A program made the position numbers and the translations under genes. From Nitrospiraceae bacterium (lineage in GTDB: Bacteria > Nitrospirota_A > Leptospirillia > Leptospirillales > Leptospirillaceae), in contig JAPTWQ010000010.1 of assembly GCA_028064945.1 (NCBI GenBank), forward strand, positions 9,170 through 73,169: DNA of 64,000 nt, written 5' to 3'. Positions 29,576 to 38,042 of the stretch are shown here, in pieces. The notes under the pieces are model-generated. The model was not told where the DNA came from. It ran no database searches and saw nothing but the letters and a program-made list of their open reading frames with translations. How positions within the stretch are numbered: position 1 is the first letter of the stretch; each line of letters starts with the position of its first letter.

Positions 29576-30451
29576 ATGAACGAAAAAGGGTATCGCTTGC
29601 TGAAGGTCGATGTTCCTTCCGGGGAGGCCCAGAATGTAGCAGACTGGCTGGTCAAGAAAACCAAGCTCCCTGTCCTGGAGCAGGAAGTTTCCGGGATTGT
29701 CAGGCTCACGGCATCTCTCGAACGTCTTGATAGTCTTGAATCCCTTCTGGTAAGGGAGTCGGTCAAATCCATGGGCGCCATAGAGGCCACCGATGAGTTT
29801 CTTCCCGGAGAGGACTGGGAAACCCTGTGGAAAAGTCAGGGATTCCAGAGATTTCTGGTGAATCACTGGCTTTCAATCATTCCCGAATGGGATACCGATC
29901 CCAAGCCTGCAACGCCCTTTATACGGATTCATCCGCATCTGGCTTTCGGAACCGGACTTCACGAGACGACGGGGAAGTGCCTGTCGCTTCTGGTCGACTA
30001 TTATCCAAGGGTTCCTGTCGAAGGGGGAAAAATTCTGGATTTCGGGTCGGGTACCGGGATTCTGGGCATTGCGGCACTTGTATTGGGTCACGGAGACTTT
30101 CTTGTCGCTGTGGACAATGATCCCCTTGCGGTTGAGGCGACTTTGGAAAATCTGGAGCTGAACGGTCTCAAGCAATTTTCGAAAACGGGGCTTTCTCCTG
30201 AAACCCCGGGGGATGGTTCCCCGTTTGGAAACGACGGGAAGTTTCGGCTGATCATCGCAAATGTGACGGGAGGAGTTCTCGTAAACTGGATTCCGTATTT
30301 GTGGGAGCTTCTTGAACCGGGAGGGGCGATGGTCCTGTCAGGGATTGCAACGCGAGAGAGGAAAAAGGTGGAAGAGATCCTTCCGGCTCCAAGATCCTTT
30401 CACAAGGCAAAAAAATTTCACACATTCTGGCTCAGAAAGGCGGACTTTTGA
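29576..30451 (+). CDS. prmA: Ribosomal protein L11 methyltransferase
   Basis: 291 residues, SAM-dependent methyltransferase of L11. The N-terminal domain is followed by HPHLAFGTGLHETT (PrmA signature), the SAM motif DFGSGTGILGIAA and the NVTGGVLV equivalent of NxxxxP. It lies 11 bases after the frameshifted thioredoxin gene and overlaps pyrF by four bases. Confidence 0.92.
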   Translation: MNEKGYRLLKVDVPSGEAQNVADWLVKKTKLPVLEQEVSGIVRLTASLERLDSLESLLVRESVKSMGAIEATDEFLPGEDWETLWKSQGFQRFLVNHWLSIIPEWDTDPKPATPFIRIHPHLAFGTGLHETTGKCLSLLVDYYPRVPVEGGKILDFGSGTGILGIAALVLGHGDFLVAVDNDPLAVEATLENLELNGLKQFSKTGLSPETPGDGSPFGNDGKFRLIIANVTGGVLVNWIPYLWELLEPGGAMVLSGIATRERKKVEEILPAPRSFHKAKKFHTFWLRKADF

Positions 30452-31212
30452 GTCAAGATCATCCGAAGTTTTCCTCTTCCCCGATTGTGGAGACGTTGAG
30501 GAGCTCTCTTAAAAACAGGATCTGTCTCGCTCTTGATGAACCGGATGTTGTCCGGGCCCGATCCCTTCTTCTGGCGATCGGAGATATGGTCGGAATGATC
30601 AAGGTGGGTCCGGTCCTTTTCATGCGGTCGGGAATGCGTTTTCTGGAGGAGATTTCCGACCGGGGAATTCCTCTTTTCCTTGATCTGAAATGGCATGATA
30701 TTCCCAACACGGTTTTTGGTGCGATCTCCGGTCTATCCCTGCCGACACTCAGGCTGTTGACGGTCCACGCTCAAGGCGGGGAAGCAATGATTCGCGCGGC
30801 TAGGGAAGCTTCCGACAGTCTTCCTGGAGTCTCGCCGCTGGTTTTGGCTGTGACACTGTTGACCCATCTGGATGACCGTGAGCTTGGCCGGCTCGGAGTC
30901 TCCGACCGCGGGGCGGGAGTACTCGGACTTGGGAGTTTGGCCCTGGAGTCCGGTGCGCATGGGCTGGTGATGGCTCCGGGTGATCTTTCATCCGCAAGAA
31001 ACCGTTTTGGTGGGGTGCCCTATCTTGTGACTCCCGGAATCCGTTGGGAGGAAGGGTCTGTTTCCGGCGGGGGCAGAAAGGATGACCAAGTCTTGGCGGG
31101 AAGTCCCAAAGAGGCACTTCTGGGTGGATCGGACCTTCTGGTGATCGGGCGTCCCTTTTTGAAAAGCCAGGACCCCAAAAGATTACTCGAAGATCTTCTT
31201 TCCTCCGTCTGA
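30448..31212 (+). CDS. pyrF: Orotidine 5'-phosphate decarboxylase
   Basis: 254 residues, last step of UMP synthesis. The catalytic DxKxxD is present in LDLKWHDIPNT. The start is a TTG at 30448 overlapping the prmA stop. The C-terminal phosphate-binding part (VTPGIRW and LLVIGRP) is typical. A 12-base stem hairpin follows. Confidence 0.93.
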   Translation: MSQDHPKFSSSPIVETLRSSLKNRICLALDEPDVVRARSLLLAIGDMVGMIKVGPVLFMRSGMRFLEEISDRGIPLFLDLKWHDIPNTVFGAISGLSLPTLRLLTVHAQGGEAMIRAAREASDSLPGVSPLVLAVTLLTHLDDRELGRLGVSDRGAGVLGLGSLALESGAHGLVMAPGDLSSARNRFGGVPYLVTPGIRWEEGSVSGGGRKDDQVLAGSPKEALLGGSDLLVIGRPFLKSQDPKRLLEDLLSSV

Positions 31213-31236
31213 ACTAGCGTTTTCGCTTCTGCCTGT

Positions 31237-31276
31237 TGAGAAAAGCTCCGCCGTTTATCCCGCAGAGCTTTTCTCA
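31237..31276. terminator. Strong hairpin between convergent genes (likely bidirectional terminator)
   Basis: TGAGAAAAGCTC (31237-31248) and GAGCTTTTCTCA (31265-31276) form a perfect 12-base stem around 16 bases. It lies between the ends of pyrF and the CODH-like gene. There is no clean U run outside the stem, but four T/A pairs lie inside it. Confidence 0.55.
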
Positions 31277-31307
31277 CAAGAATCATGGGAGGATGGGTAT
31301 GGCAGAG

Positions 31308-31892
31308 TTAAAACCGGCGGGAGTCCCTTTTCATTTTCTGGATATTTTCACCAATTTTCAGAATTTTTTCTGAAGTCAGATCACGAATCGTGAGATTCGC
31401 TTCTTCGTCCCCGGCAAAATTGCAAAGGGCAATGGTATAGCAGCCTGTCCCGCCACGAATGATTTTCAAGGCCAGATTGGAATAGTGGCAATGGACCCCG
31501 ACGAACAGGCAAACGTCAATTTTGTTATGCCAGATCGTCAGGTTGGGGTGATTCGGATTGATTTCAGCTTCTGGATCAATCTTTGGGTATTTTGGGCGAT
31601 AGTCCGGCATTGGTATGATGTTGATCCCACATGTTTCAGCAACATGTGCCACGGCATTGGCCATTTCAATGGCTTGAGCATTCCATCCCCAGAGCACAAG
31701 CGGACCCGGAAAGATGGTGGGAACTTTTGCATGGGCCAGTTGTCTGGCGGCCTCTTCAATAGCCTGATCCTCAAAAACCCTCAGCCCCAAAATGGATCCT
31801 TGCCCTTCGACTGGCAACGTTACGCCCATCATGGCCGCAGCTGGTGGAAGAAATCCTTCTGGTCCCCTTGAAACCTGGTATGGCTTCATCAA
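31308..31892 (-). CDS. CODH-subunit-like protein, copy 2
   Basis: 194 residues, closely similar to the product at 32315 (shared NIIPM-DYRPKYPKI and GVHCHYSN core, RDL/RDV near the end). The family resembles what is annotated as carbon monoxide dehydrogenase beta/epsilon-like protein, an NAD-binding (DHS-type) fold. From memory, such proteins accompany five-subunit 2-oxoacid:ferredoxin oxidoreductases in Aquificota and Nitrospirota. No CODH or oxidoreductase catalytic subunit is nearby. Function unresolved; last gene of a three-gene operon. Confidence 0.6.
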   Translation of the reverse strand: MMKPYQVSRGPEGFLPPAAAMMGVTLPVEGQGSILGLRVFEDQAIEEAARQLAHAKVPTIFPGPLVLWGWNAQAIEMANAVAHVAETCGINIIPMPDYRPKYPKIDPEAEINPNHPNLTIWHNKIDVCLFVGVHCHYSNLALKIIRGGTGCYTIALCNFAGDEEANLTIRDLTSEKILKIGENIQKMKRDSRRF

Positions 31893-31928
31893 TCCTCCTG
31901 TTCATTATTGGGTTACATGTTTTGTGAA

Positions 31929-32270
31929 TCAATCTCCTTCAGCAATGTCAATCCACTCCAATCCGGCAATCACAACACCCAATACGTAAATGTCCGGATC
32001 CGAGAGGCTCCAGAGCGGGTTCTTTTCGAGCGAGAGACCTCTTTTTCCATGAATGATCCTGTCAAAAGTCATCCTGTTTTGGGTGGAGAGGAGAACCCAT
32101 TGCCCGACTTCTGTGGACTTTGAGGGATCGATCCAAACAAAATAGTCACTTGAGATCGCGGACTGCTTCTCGGTGGGAAATTGCGGGTTTCCCCCTTCAT
32201 CCGTCCAGACCGAAAAAGTGGAAGCTCTGGTTTCGGGAGAAACGGACTGCTGACGTTTTTCAGAATTCAT
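31929..32270 (-). CDS. Hypothetical protein between the two CODH-like genes
   Basis: 113 residues, no cysteine, no signal peptide, no recognised domain. It is predicted mainly beta, with a WVLLSTQNRMTFDR core and an acidic C terminus. AGGAG precedes ATG 32270 at a proper distance, and the genes on both sides are in the same orientation, so it is likely real. It may be an accessory small subunit for the same oxidoreductase as its neighbours, but this is only inferred from position. Confidence 0.6.
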   Translation of the reverse strand: MNSEKRQQSVSPETRASTFSVWTDEGGNPQFPTEKQSAISSDYFVWIDPSKSTEVGQWVLLSTQNRMTFDRIIHGKRGLSLEKNPLWSLSDPDIYVLGVVIAGLEWIDIAEGD

Positions 32271-32314
32271 CAGATCTCCTCGCTGAAAGACATTCCTTAA
32301 AGAGAGATGCGTTT

Positions 32315-32905
32315 CTATTTCATTGATGCTGACAAGAGATGGGCTTTTCGCTCTCGCAGAATCTGGGACAGACGGTCAACTTTCTCCGGGGAGACATCCC
32401 GAACGGTCAGATGAGCCTCGTCATCCCCCGAAAAGCTGCATAGGGCAATCGTGAAGCAGTCGGTTCCACCGCGAATGATCTTGAGTGCGATATTTGAGTA
32501 ATGGCAGTGAACGCCAACAAAAAGACAGACATCGATGGCGTTGTGCCAAATTGTGATATTGGGATGATTCGGATTGATTTCCGATTCCGGGTTGATCTTG
32601 GGATATTTGGGCCGATAGTCCGTCATCGGGATAATGTTCATGTTTCCTGCCTCGGCAAGCTTCCTGACGGCTTTGGCCATTTCCTGTGATTCCTTGCTCC
32701 AGTTCCAAATGACGAGAGGACCAGGAAAAAGGGTGGGATTCTTGGCTGCAAGTATTTTATCTGCCGCGATGATGAGAGCCTCTTCTTCGTTAAAAATGCT
32801 TCCCTGAACCAGAGACTCCCCTGGATCCGGAAGGATGACTCCCTCGATGGCAGCTGCTGGTGTCAGAAAAGAACTTTCACCGATGGGCATGTGATATCTG
32901 GACAT
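32315..32905 (-). CDS. CODH-subunit-like protein, copy 1
   Basis: 196 residues from ATG 32905, preceded by AAGGAGGGG; the open frame to 32974 runs into the palindromic operator and is not coding. It is a paralogue of the 31308 gene. The middle ~90 residues are highly conserved, including DYRPKYPKINPESEINPNHP and a Cys-His pair in VGVHCHYSN that could bind a ligand or metal. First gene of the operon. Confidence 0.62.
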   Translation of the reverse strand: MSRYHMPIGESSFLTPAAAIEGVILPDPGESLVQGSIFNEEEALIIAADKILAAKNPTLFPGPLVIWNWSKESQEMAKAVRKLAEAGNMNIIPMTDYRPKYPKINPESEINPNHPNITIWHNAIDVCLFVGVHCHYSNIALKIIRGGTDCFTIALCSFSGDDEAHLTVRDVSPEKVDRLSQILRERKAHLLSASMK

Positions 32906-32953
32906 AATCCCCTCCTTGTTGTCGCCAAATTGCTTGATGCTTCTGTTCATCTG

Positions 32954-32975
32954 AGTGTTCATTATAATGAACACT
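32954..32975. promoter_or_regulatory. Perfect 22-base palindrome upstream of the CODH-like operon
   Basis: AGTGTTCATTA followed by its exact reverse complement. The centre is about 60 bases upstream of the first start codon, the place for a dimeric transcription factor. A related site lies before hyfB. Confidence 0.65.
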
Positions 32976-33376
32976 TGAATCTGTTGTCAAACAAGGCCAC
33001 TGTTTGGGGAGGAAGAATGATTGAAGGGGATAATTATTAAGTATTATTGATTCATTTATTTTTTTATTTCTTGATCAATTCCGGAGTGTCCTGTGTCGGA
33101 GATGTGTTTCTTTTAAAATACGAATGTGTCCGTTTTTATTATCAATTATTTTTGGAATAAAAATATGATCACATATTGAATTTTGCTTGCAGATCATCAT
33201 GGGGCCATAACAGAGGCGACCTGAACCACATGATGCCGGTGAAAAGCGCATGTTTTGCGTGGAAATGTTCATTGGAAGGTTCTATTCCTTCAAAGATTCA
33301 TAAAGAGGATTTTTGTCCATAAAAAGAGTGCTGGGGGAATGGAATAACCGCCTATTTGTCTTCCGGGGGTTGTCCA

Positions 33377-33418
33377 TGATCAATTTTTTCTGTAACTTGA
33401 ATCTGTTACCACTGATCA
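33377..33418 (+). promoter_or_regulatory. Dyad cluster before the XRE-cupin gene (probable autoregulatory operator)
   Basis: GTAAC (33392-33396) and GTTAC (33405-33409) form an inverted repeat with an 8-base spacer, nested between two TGATCA palindromes at 33377-33382 and 33413-33418. It ends 15 bases before the start codon, typical for self-repression by XRE regulators. Confidence 0.4.
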
Positions 33419-33432
33419 TCTAGACTTCTTCC

Positions 33433-33978
33433 ATGCAGAAAGTCAGTGAGAGAATCCGAAATCTTCGTTTGGAAAAAAAAATGACCCTGAGGGGGCTTGC
33501 GTTGGCCGCGGGCATTTCTCCCAGCGCCCTGTCCCAGATCGAGTCTTCACAGGTGTCTCCTTCCGTTGCCACCCTTGAAAAGATTACCGCGGCTCTTCAT
33601 CTTCCCATCACCGTTCTTTTTGATGAACCGGATGAAGCGGGAGATCCGGTTCTGATGCCGGCACAGGACCGACGCCGTGTCTACAGCGCACCTTCACATG
33701 CCACTCTTGAGCCTCTGGCGAGAGGACTTTCCAAGAAAAAGATGCAGCCTTTCCTTTTAAGGCTTGATCCTGGGGGGGAGGTCGGAGATTATCCCTATTC
33801 GGGAAGCGAAGGTGAGGAGTTTGCCATTGTTCTGGAAGGGGAGATTCTTTTTGAACAGTCGAACAGGACCTATACCCTGAAGGACCTTGATGCGGTCTAT
33901 TTTGACCCCACAAAGCCCCATAACTGGAAAAATACCGGAACAGGACCTGCCACGGTGCTTCTCGTTTCTTCCTCCTGA
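33433..33978 (+). CDS. XRE-family transcriptional regulator with C-terminal cupin domain
   Basis: 181 residues. The N-terminal HTH_3 domain (about 5-65; LRGLALAAGISPSALSQIE is the helix-turn-helix) is followed by a cupin_2 barrel (about 105-178; GSEGEEFAIVLEGEI and DAVYFDPTKPHNW). Members often sense a small metabolite such as an amino acid or polyamine. It is divergent from the CODH-like operon and is the nearest candidate regulator for it. Confidence 0.9.
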   Translation: MQKVSERIRNLRLEKKMTLRGLALAAGISPSALSQIESSQVSPSVATLEKITAALHLPITVLFDEPDEAGDPVLMPAQDRRRVYSAPSHATLEPLARGLSKKKMQPFLLRLDPGGEVGDYPYSGSEGEEFAIVLEGEILFEQSNRTYTLKDLDAVYFDPTKPHNWKNTGTGPATVLLVSSS

Positions 33979-34022
33979 AAAACAACCAGAAGAAAAAGGG
34001 GTTTTGACCAAAAAGCCCACTA

Positions 34023-34050
34023 GCCCTTCCCGCTCCGAAGGGGCCATTTT
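34023..34050 (+). terminator. Possible intrinsic terminator after the XRE-cupin gene
   Basis: GCCCTTC (34023-34029) pairs with GAAGGG (34037-34042) and the following G and C with one bulge, followed by ATTTT. It lies about 45 bases after the stop. A second imperfect hairpin lies farther on, near 34107-34131, and may end the convergent def transcript. Confidence 0.35.
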
Positions 34051-34167
34051 CCGGATGTTTCAGATGTTGTGCATCGGGGGGCTGAGGACTGCCGCCCTGC
34101 CAGGGACCCAAACCAGCTGAGCCCCTGGGTTTGATCCGGCTGGTCAGCCATGTTGCAGGGTTTTCAG

Positions 34168-34728
34168 TCAGACGACGTCTTCTTCATCGTCGCTTTCCTT
34201 TCTCACCCAATATCTTGAAAATTCCTCAAGGTGGCAAAGGGTTGTCATGTCCTTCATCCGGTCGACAAAGAGCGTTCCCCGGAGATGGTCTGTCTCATGC
34301 TGCAAGATGACAGCCGGGAACCCTTCCCAGTCGAGAAGCATCTTTTTTCCATAACGGTCCAAAGCCTCAAGCTTTACTGCCCGGCTTCTGGTCACTTTTC
34401 CCCGAAGGTTGTCGACGGACAGGCATCCCTCCCATCCATACCGTGTCTCTTTAGACATATATTTGAAGACCGGATTGACGAGAACCAGAAGGCCGATGGA
34501 AGGGGCATCGGGATACCGCTCGTTTTCAATGGACTCGACAACGACGACCTGTTTCGAGACATGAACCTGGGGAGCGGCGAGCCCCAGACCGTCACCATCC
34601 CTCATTGTGTCGACAAGATCGTCGATAAAGCTCTGGAACGCGGGTGTTTCGATTTCTGCCAACGGAACCGCCTCGGCAATCTTTCGGAGGATAGGATTTC
34701 CCATACGGGCTATTTTCAAGAGGGCCAT
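34168..34728 (-). CDS. def: Peptide deformylase
   Basis: 186 residues. Removes the N-formyl group of nascent proteins. All three active-site motifs are visible: GLGLAAPQV, WEGCLSV (metal Cys) and QHETDHLRG (HExxH type metal ligands). The start overlaps the cobO stop by one base, an unusual pairing with cobalamin genes that may be just operon packing. A short acidic tail (DDEEDVV) follows. Confidence 0.95.
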   Translation of the reverse strand: MALLKIARMGNPILRKIAEAVPLAEIETPAFQSFIDDLVDTMRDGDGLGLAAPQVHVSKQVVVVESIENERYPDAPSIGLLVLVNPVFKYMSKETRYGWEGCLSVDNLRGKVTRSRAVKLEALDRYGKKMLLDWEGFPAVILQHETDHLRGTLFVDRMKDMTTLCHLEEFSRYWVRKESDDEEDVV

Positions 34729-35264
34729 TAAAATTCGACTCCTTTCTGGGCCATGATCCCTTTTTCATAAGGGTGTTTGATGGCCTTCATCTCGGTCACC
34801 AGATCGGCCCGCTCAATCAATCGCGGATGGGCATTTCTTCCGGTCATGACAAGATGAAGGTCCGGAGGTTTTTCATCGATCAGGGCATCGACCTGTTCCA
34901 TATCGATATAATGGTAACGCATGGCGATATTGATTTCATCGAGGATGACCATGTGGTATTTTCCGGAAAGAATCTCTTCCCTGACCCAGGCAAACGCCTT
35001 CTGGGCCACTTCCCGGTCCCGGACAGGGTCCTTGGTTTCCCAGGTAAATCCCTCACCCATCTGCCTGATGGTGAGAATCCCCTCGAATCGCTTGATGGCG
35101 TCAAGCTCCCCGTAATGCCAGGATCCCTTGATGAATTGGGCAATCAATACCGGCATTCCGTAACCCGCGGCCCGAAACGCCATTCCCAGGGCAGCGGTGG
35201 TTTTCCCTTTGCCGTCTCCCGTATGAACAATGACCAAACCTTTTTTGGGGGCTTCATCCGTCAT
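34728..35264 (-). CDS. cobO: Cob(I)yrinic acid a,c-diamide adenosyltransferase
   Basis: 178 residues. Attaches the 5'-deoxyadenosyl group of ATP to the corrinoid cobalt. CobO/BtuR-type, with the P-loop HTGDGKGKTTAALG near residue 11, MVILDEIN (Walker B-like) and a conserved MTGRNAH segment. It overlaps cobJ by four bases. Confidence 0.94.
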   Translation of the reverse strand: MTDEAPKKGLVIVHTGDGKGKTTAALGMAFRAAGYGMPVLIAQFIKGSWHYGELDAIKRFEGILTIRQMGEGFTWETKDPVRDREVAQKAFAWVREEILSGKYHMVILDEINIAMRYHYIDMEQVDALIDEKPPDLHLVMTGRNAHPRLIERADLVTEMKAIKHPYEKGIMAQKGVEF

Positions 35265-36085
35265 AGGGTTTTCGACTTTGTCAGCCGGTCTCCTGTATGG
35301 ATATTGTATTTTTTCTGATAGCCACGCGGGGTGACCATTTTTCCGGCGATGATCCTGGTCTGGGAGTTGCCCACGAGGATGGTGGTGAGCATGCCGATGG
35401 GGTGGGTGAGCATCTCCGAAAGGTTCGATATGACAATGTTTTCCCCTTCCCTCATGGCACTTTTCACAATTCCAACCGGGGTATCATGATCCCGGACCTC
35501 CATCATGATTTCCCGGGCTTCCTCGATTTGACGAACCCGTTTTGATGATTTCGGGTTGTAGAGGGCGATGACAAAGTCCGCTTCAGCAGCGGCCCTGAGT
35601 CTTTTCCGGATCACTTCCCATGGGGTGAGGAGGTCGGAAAGGCTAATGGAGGCAAAATCATGCATCAGGGGAGCTCCCAGAATCGAAGCGCACGCCGAAA
35701 GGGCAGTGACGCCCGGTATGACCTCGACATCGATTTCGGTGCCGGTGTAACCCCGGTCGGCTAAAACCTCATAGGCCAGCCCGGCCATTCCATAGATCCC
35801 GACATCCCCGCTGGAGACGAGCGCTACGGTTTTTCCGGAAAAAGCAAGGTCAACCGCCTGGGAGGCACGTTCGATCTCCTCAGTCATCCCGGTCTGGATA
35901 ATGGTCTTGTTCTGGATCAAAGGGCGGACAAGATCAATATAGGTGCGATAGCCAATGATGATCTCGGCATGCTCAATGGCCCATTTTGCCCGATGGGTCA
36001 GGTGTTCTTCCGATCCCGGCCCGAAGCCCACGAGGAGAAGGCTTCCCCGGGGGGATTCGGGGGTAAGGGGTGCGTTATTGGACAT
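35261..36085 (-). CDS. cobJ: Precorrin-3B / cobalt-precorrin-3 C17-methyltransferase
   Basis: 274 residues from ATG 36085, with AAGGAAAAG upstream; the open frame to 36220 is antisense-like. A tetrapyrrole methylase: LLVGFGPGSEEHLT at the start, the SAM motif SSGDVGIYGMA and a ring-contraction-type C-terminal part. Together with CbiG and CbiD in the same neighbourhood it should work in the anaerobic (early cobalt) route, so the CbiH name applies equally. Upstream neighbour marC is divergent. Confidence 0.92.
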   Translation of the reverse strand: MSNNAPLTPESPRGSLLLVGFGPGSEEHLTHRAKWAIEHAEIIIGYRTYIDLVRPLIQNKTIIQTGMTEEIERASQAVDLAFSGKTVALVSSGDVGIYGMAGLAYEVLADRGYTGTEIDVEVIPGVTALSACASILGAPLMHDFASISLSDLLTPWEVIRKRLRAAAEADFVIALYNPKSSKRVRQIEEAREIMMEVRDHDTPVGIVKSAMREGENIVISNLSEMLTHPIGMLTTILVGNSQTRIIAGKMVTPRGYQKKYNIHTGDRLTKSKTL

Positions 36086-36273
36086 GATATGATCTTTTCC
36101 TTCCTGGAATGCATATGGAGTTTCCGTGGAGAATGATATGTTGGTGTTCCCTCTAAGGAGAAATCGGCATGGTGCGGACAGACTGCACACATGGGATATG
36201 ATAAAGCCCGGGCGGGGCATACATCAACTGTCCCCCGATATGACCCCCAATCCTTTAATTTTCGGAGACAAAC

Positions 36274-36885
36274 GTGTGGCAGGAGTTCTGGTTATCCTTT
36301 CTACCCCTTTTTGTAGCCATTGATCCACCAGGCATCCTTCCTCTGTTTATCGGGCTGACCGGAGAGCTGGAGGCGGGTCAACGAAAACAGATCGCAAGAA
36401 CCGCGGTCCTCACCGCTTTCATGGCGAGTGTCCTTTTTGCCGTGGGTGGAAAAATCCTTCTGGATTTTCTGGGGCTTTCCATCTGGGACTTTTCAATCTC
36501 GGGGGGAATCCTCCTCCTGGTCCTGTCGATTTCCGATTTGCTGAAGAGCCAGAGTCAGGCGGCAGGATCTGCCCTGTCCTCCCCGCCGACGTTGCCAAAA
36601 TCCTGGGGAGCGGTTCCCATGGGAATCCCACTGATCGCCGGTCCAGCGGTGCTCACCTCTTCTCTCATTCTTGCCAAGAGCCACGGAATCATTCTGGTTG
36701 TCGGGGCTCTTTTTTTCAATATGGCGATCCTGTACCCGCTTCTGTCCATGTCCGATGTGATCAATAAAAAGATCGGGGTGACCTCATCCGCGGTGGCGGG
36801 AAAGATTTTCTCCCTCCTCCTGGCGGCGATCGCCGTTCGACTCATCCACTTCGGGATCCTGGGACTGATCCGGACAACCCCCTGA
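36274..36885 (+). CDS. MarC/UPF0056-family membrane protein
   Basis: 203 residues, six membrane helices, start GTG 36274. The family has no proven function despite the multiple-antibiotic-resistance name. FVAIDPPGILPLFIGLT at the N terminus is the signature. It is the only plus-strand gene within the cobalamin block; its stop is adjacent to the convergent cbiG stop. Confidence 0.87.
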   Translation: MWQEFWLSFLPLFVAIDPPGILPLFIGLTGELEAGQRKQIARTAVLTAFMASVLFAVGGKILLDFLGLSIWDFSISGGILLLVLSISDLLKSQSQAAGSALSSPPTLPKSWGAVPMGIPLIAGPAVLTSSLILAKSHGIILVVGALFFNMAILYPLLSMSDVINKKIGVTSSAVAGKIFSLLLAAIAVRLIHFGILGLIRTTP

Positions 36886-38019
36886 TCAGCTTTCGGACGT
36901 GGCTTCCCGGGCTTTCCATCTGGCGACGGCCATTGTGGCATTTTCCGATTTGACCTTCTCGATTGAAAGTTCTCCACTACCATCCGGAAAGGGCGCATGG
37001 AGACGGATTGCGAGAAGGGCAGCCGGTTCCGAGACTCCGGGCGTCCCGACATGAGACCGGACTACCTCCGATGGGTTGGGAGAATCGATTTGCGAGAGCT
37101 CTTCCCGGGTATAAATCTCCAGCGGACGATTGAAAAACCGGGCGGTCTCAAGGATCCCTTCCTCATCTTTTTTCAGGTCGATCGTGGCAAAACGGGCGAT
37201 CGACGAAACGGACAGATTGGCTTTTTCCAGTGTCTGTTCAACAAGGGAAATGATTTCTTTTGCGGATGTTCCCCGATTGCAACCGATTCCGACGGCAAGG
37301 ACCCTTGGGTGAATCGTGACATGAACCGGCAGGAGATCCGTCGGCGGGGCAGACGACGAAGAGATCACAATCGCGGCCCGGGCCAGTGGCATGGGATCCG
37401 GCCACTCCCCATGAAGAAGTATGTTGGGTTTGAGTGTTCCGGATAGCTGTGTGAACGGGATTTTTTCGGGGTTGAGCACCAGAACCCGGTCTCCGTCGAC
37501 GATTGCGGAACTGACCCGTTTCAGGAGATCAAAAGGAGTGAGGTCGGCTCCGATCTCTTTTGCCATCATGTCAGGAGCGATGGTGTCCCTGACATCGGTC
37601 CCGGTGGTGATGACCGGTATGGCTCCCAGGATTTCTCCCGCTTCCCTCGCAAGAGCGTTGGCTCCTCCAAGGTGTCCTGAAAGGAGGCTGATGGCAAATC
37701 GGCCGGTGACGTCGATGACGACAATTCCCGGATCCTTTTTTTTATCCACGATCAGGGGGGCAATGGTTCTCACCACGATCCCAAGGGCCATGACAAGGAT
37801 TATCCCGTCGTAGGAGTCGAAGAGCCCGGGCAGAAGATTCTTGACGACCCCGTCAAAAATGACTGCGCCTTCCGGCGCTTCGCCGGCATATCTCTCGGAG
37901 ACGTAAAGTGTGGCATCAAGCCCCTTCAGGAGGGCGGCGGCTTTTTCAAGACCGGGTCGGGTGATGGTGATGATGGCGATCTTTTCTTTGGCAGTTGTCA
38001 GAACGGGTATGGATTCCAT
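36886..38019 (-). CDS. cbiG: Cobalt-precorrin-5A hydrolase
   Basis: 377 residues. Opens the delta-lactone of cobalt-precorrin-5A and releases acetaldehyde in the anaerobic B12 pathway. The N-terminal domain includes LSGHLGGANALAREAG, the hallmark of CbiG_N, and the C-terminal domain begins VGIGCNRGTSAKEI. The order cbiD-E-T-G on the minus strand has short gaps (24 bases to cbiT). Confidence 0.93.
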   Translation of the reverse strand: MESIPVLTTAKEKIAIITITRPGLEKAAALLKGLDATLYVSERYAGEAPEGAVIFDGVVKNLLPGLFDSYDGIILVMALGIVVRTIAPLIVDKKKDPGIVVIDVTGRFAISLLSGHLGGANALAREAGEILGAIPVITTGTDVRDTIAPDMMAKEIGADLTPFDLLKRVSSAIVDGDRVLVLNPEKIPFTQLSGTLKPNILLHGEWPDPMPLARAAIVISSSSAPPTDLLPVHVTIHPRVLAVGIGCNRGTSAKEIISLVEQTLEKANLSVSSIARFATIDLKKDEEGILETARFFNRPLEIYTREELSQIDSPNPSEVVRSHVGTPGVSEPAALLAIRLHAPFPDGSGELSIEKVKSENATMAVARWKAREATSES

Positions 38020-38042
38020 CAGGATTGTTCTCCGGCTATTTT

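Larger units (their letters stand above)
32906..33432. other. Long AT-rich divergent regulatory region
   Basis: About 525 bases between the CODH-like operon and the XRE-cupin gene. It holds the palindrome at 32954-32975 and a second dyad at 33392-33409. AT content is high around 33020-33180. A short minus-strand frame at 33075-33272 lacks a ribosome site and protein-like composition. Confidence 0.6.

Noticed and set aside
33075..33272. 65-residue minus-strand frame in the AT-rich regulatory region
   Set aside because: Low-complexity composition and no ribosome site.
33266..33273. TGTTCATT near the XRE gene as a third copy of the palindromic operator
   Set aside because: The second half matches at only four of ten positions, no better than chance.
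36086..36220. N-terminal extension of cobJ
   Set aside because: The tetrapyrrole methylase fold starts soon after ATG 36085; the extension overlaps the promoter region and shows no conserved motif.
36126..36323. Plus-strand frame overlapping the marC start
   Set aside because: Sits in the divergent promoter region and overlaps marC in another frame; no recognisable protein.
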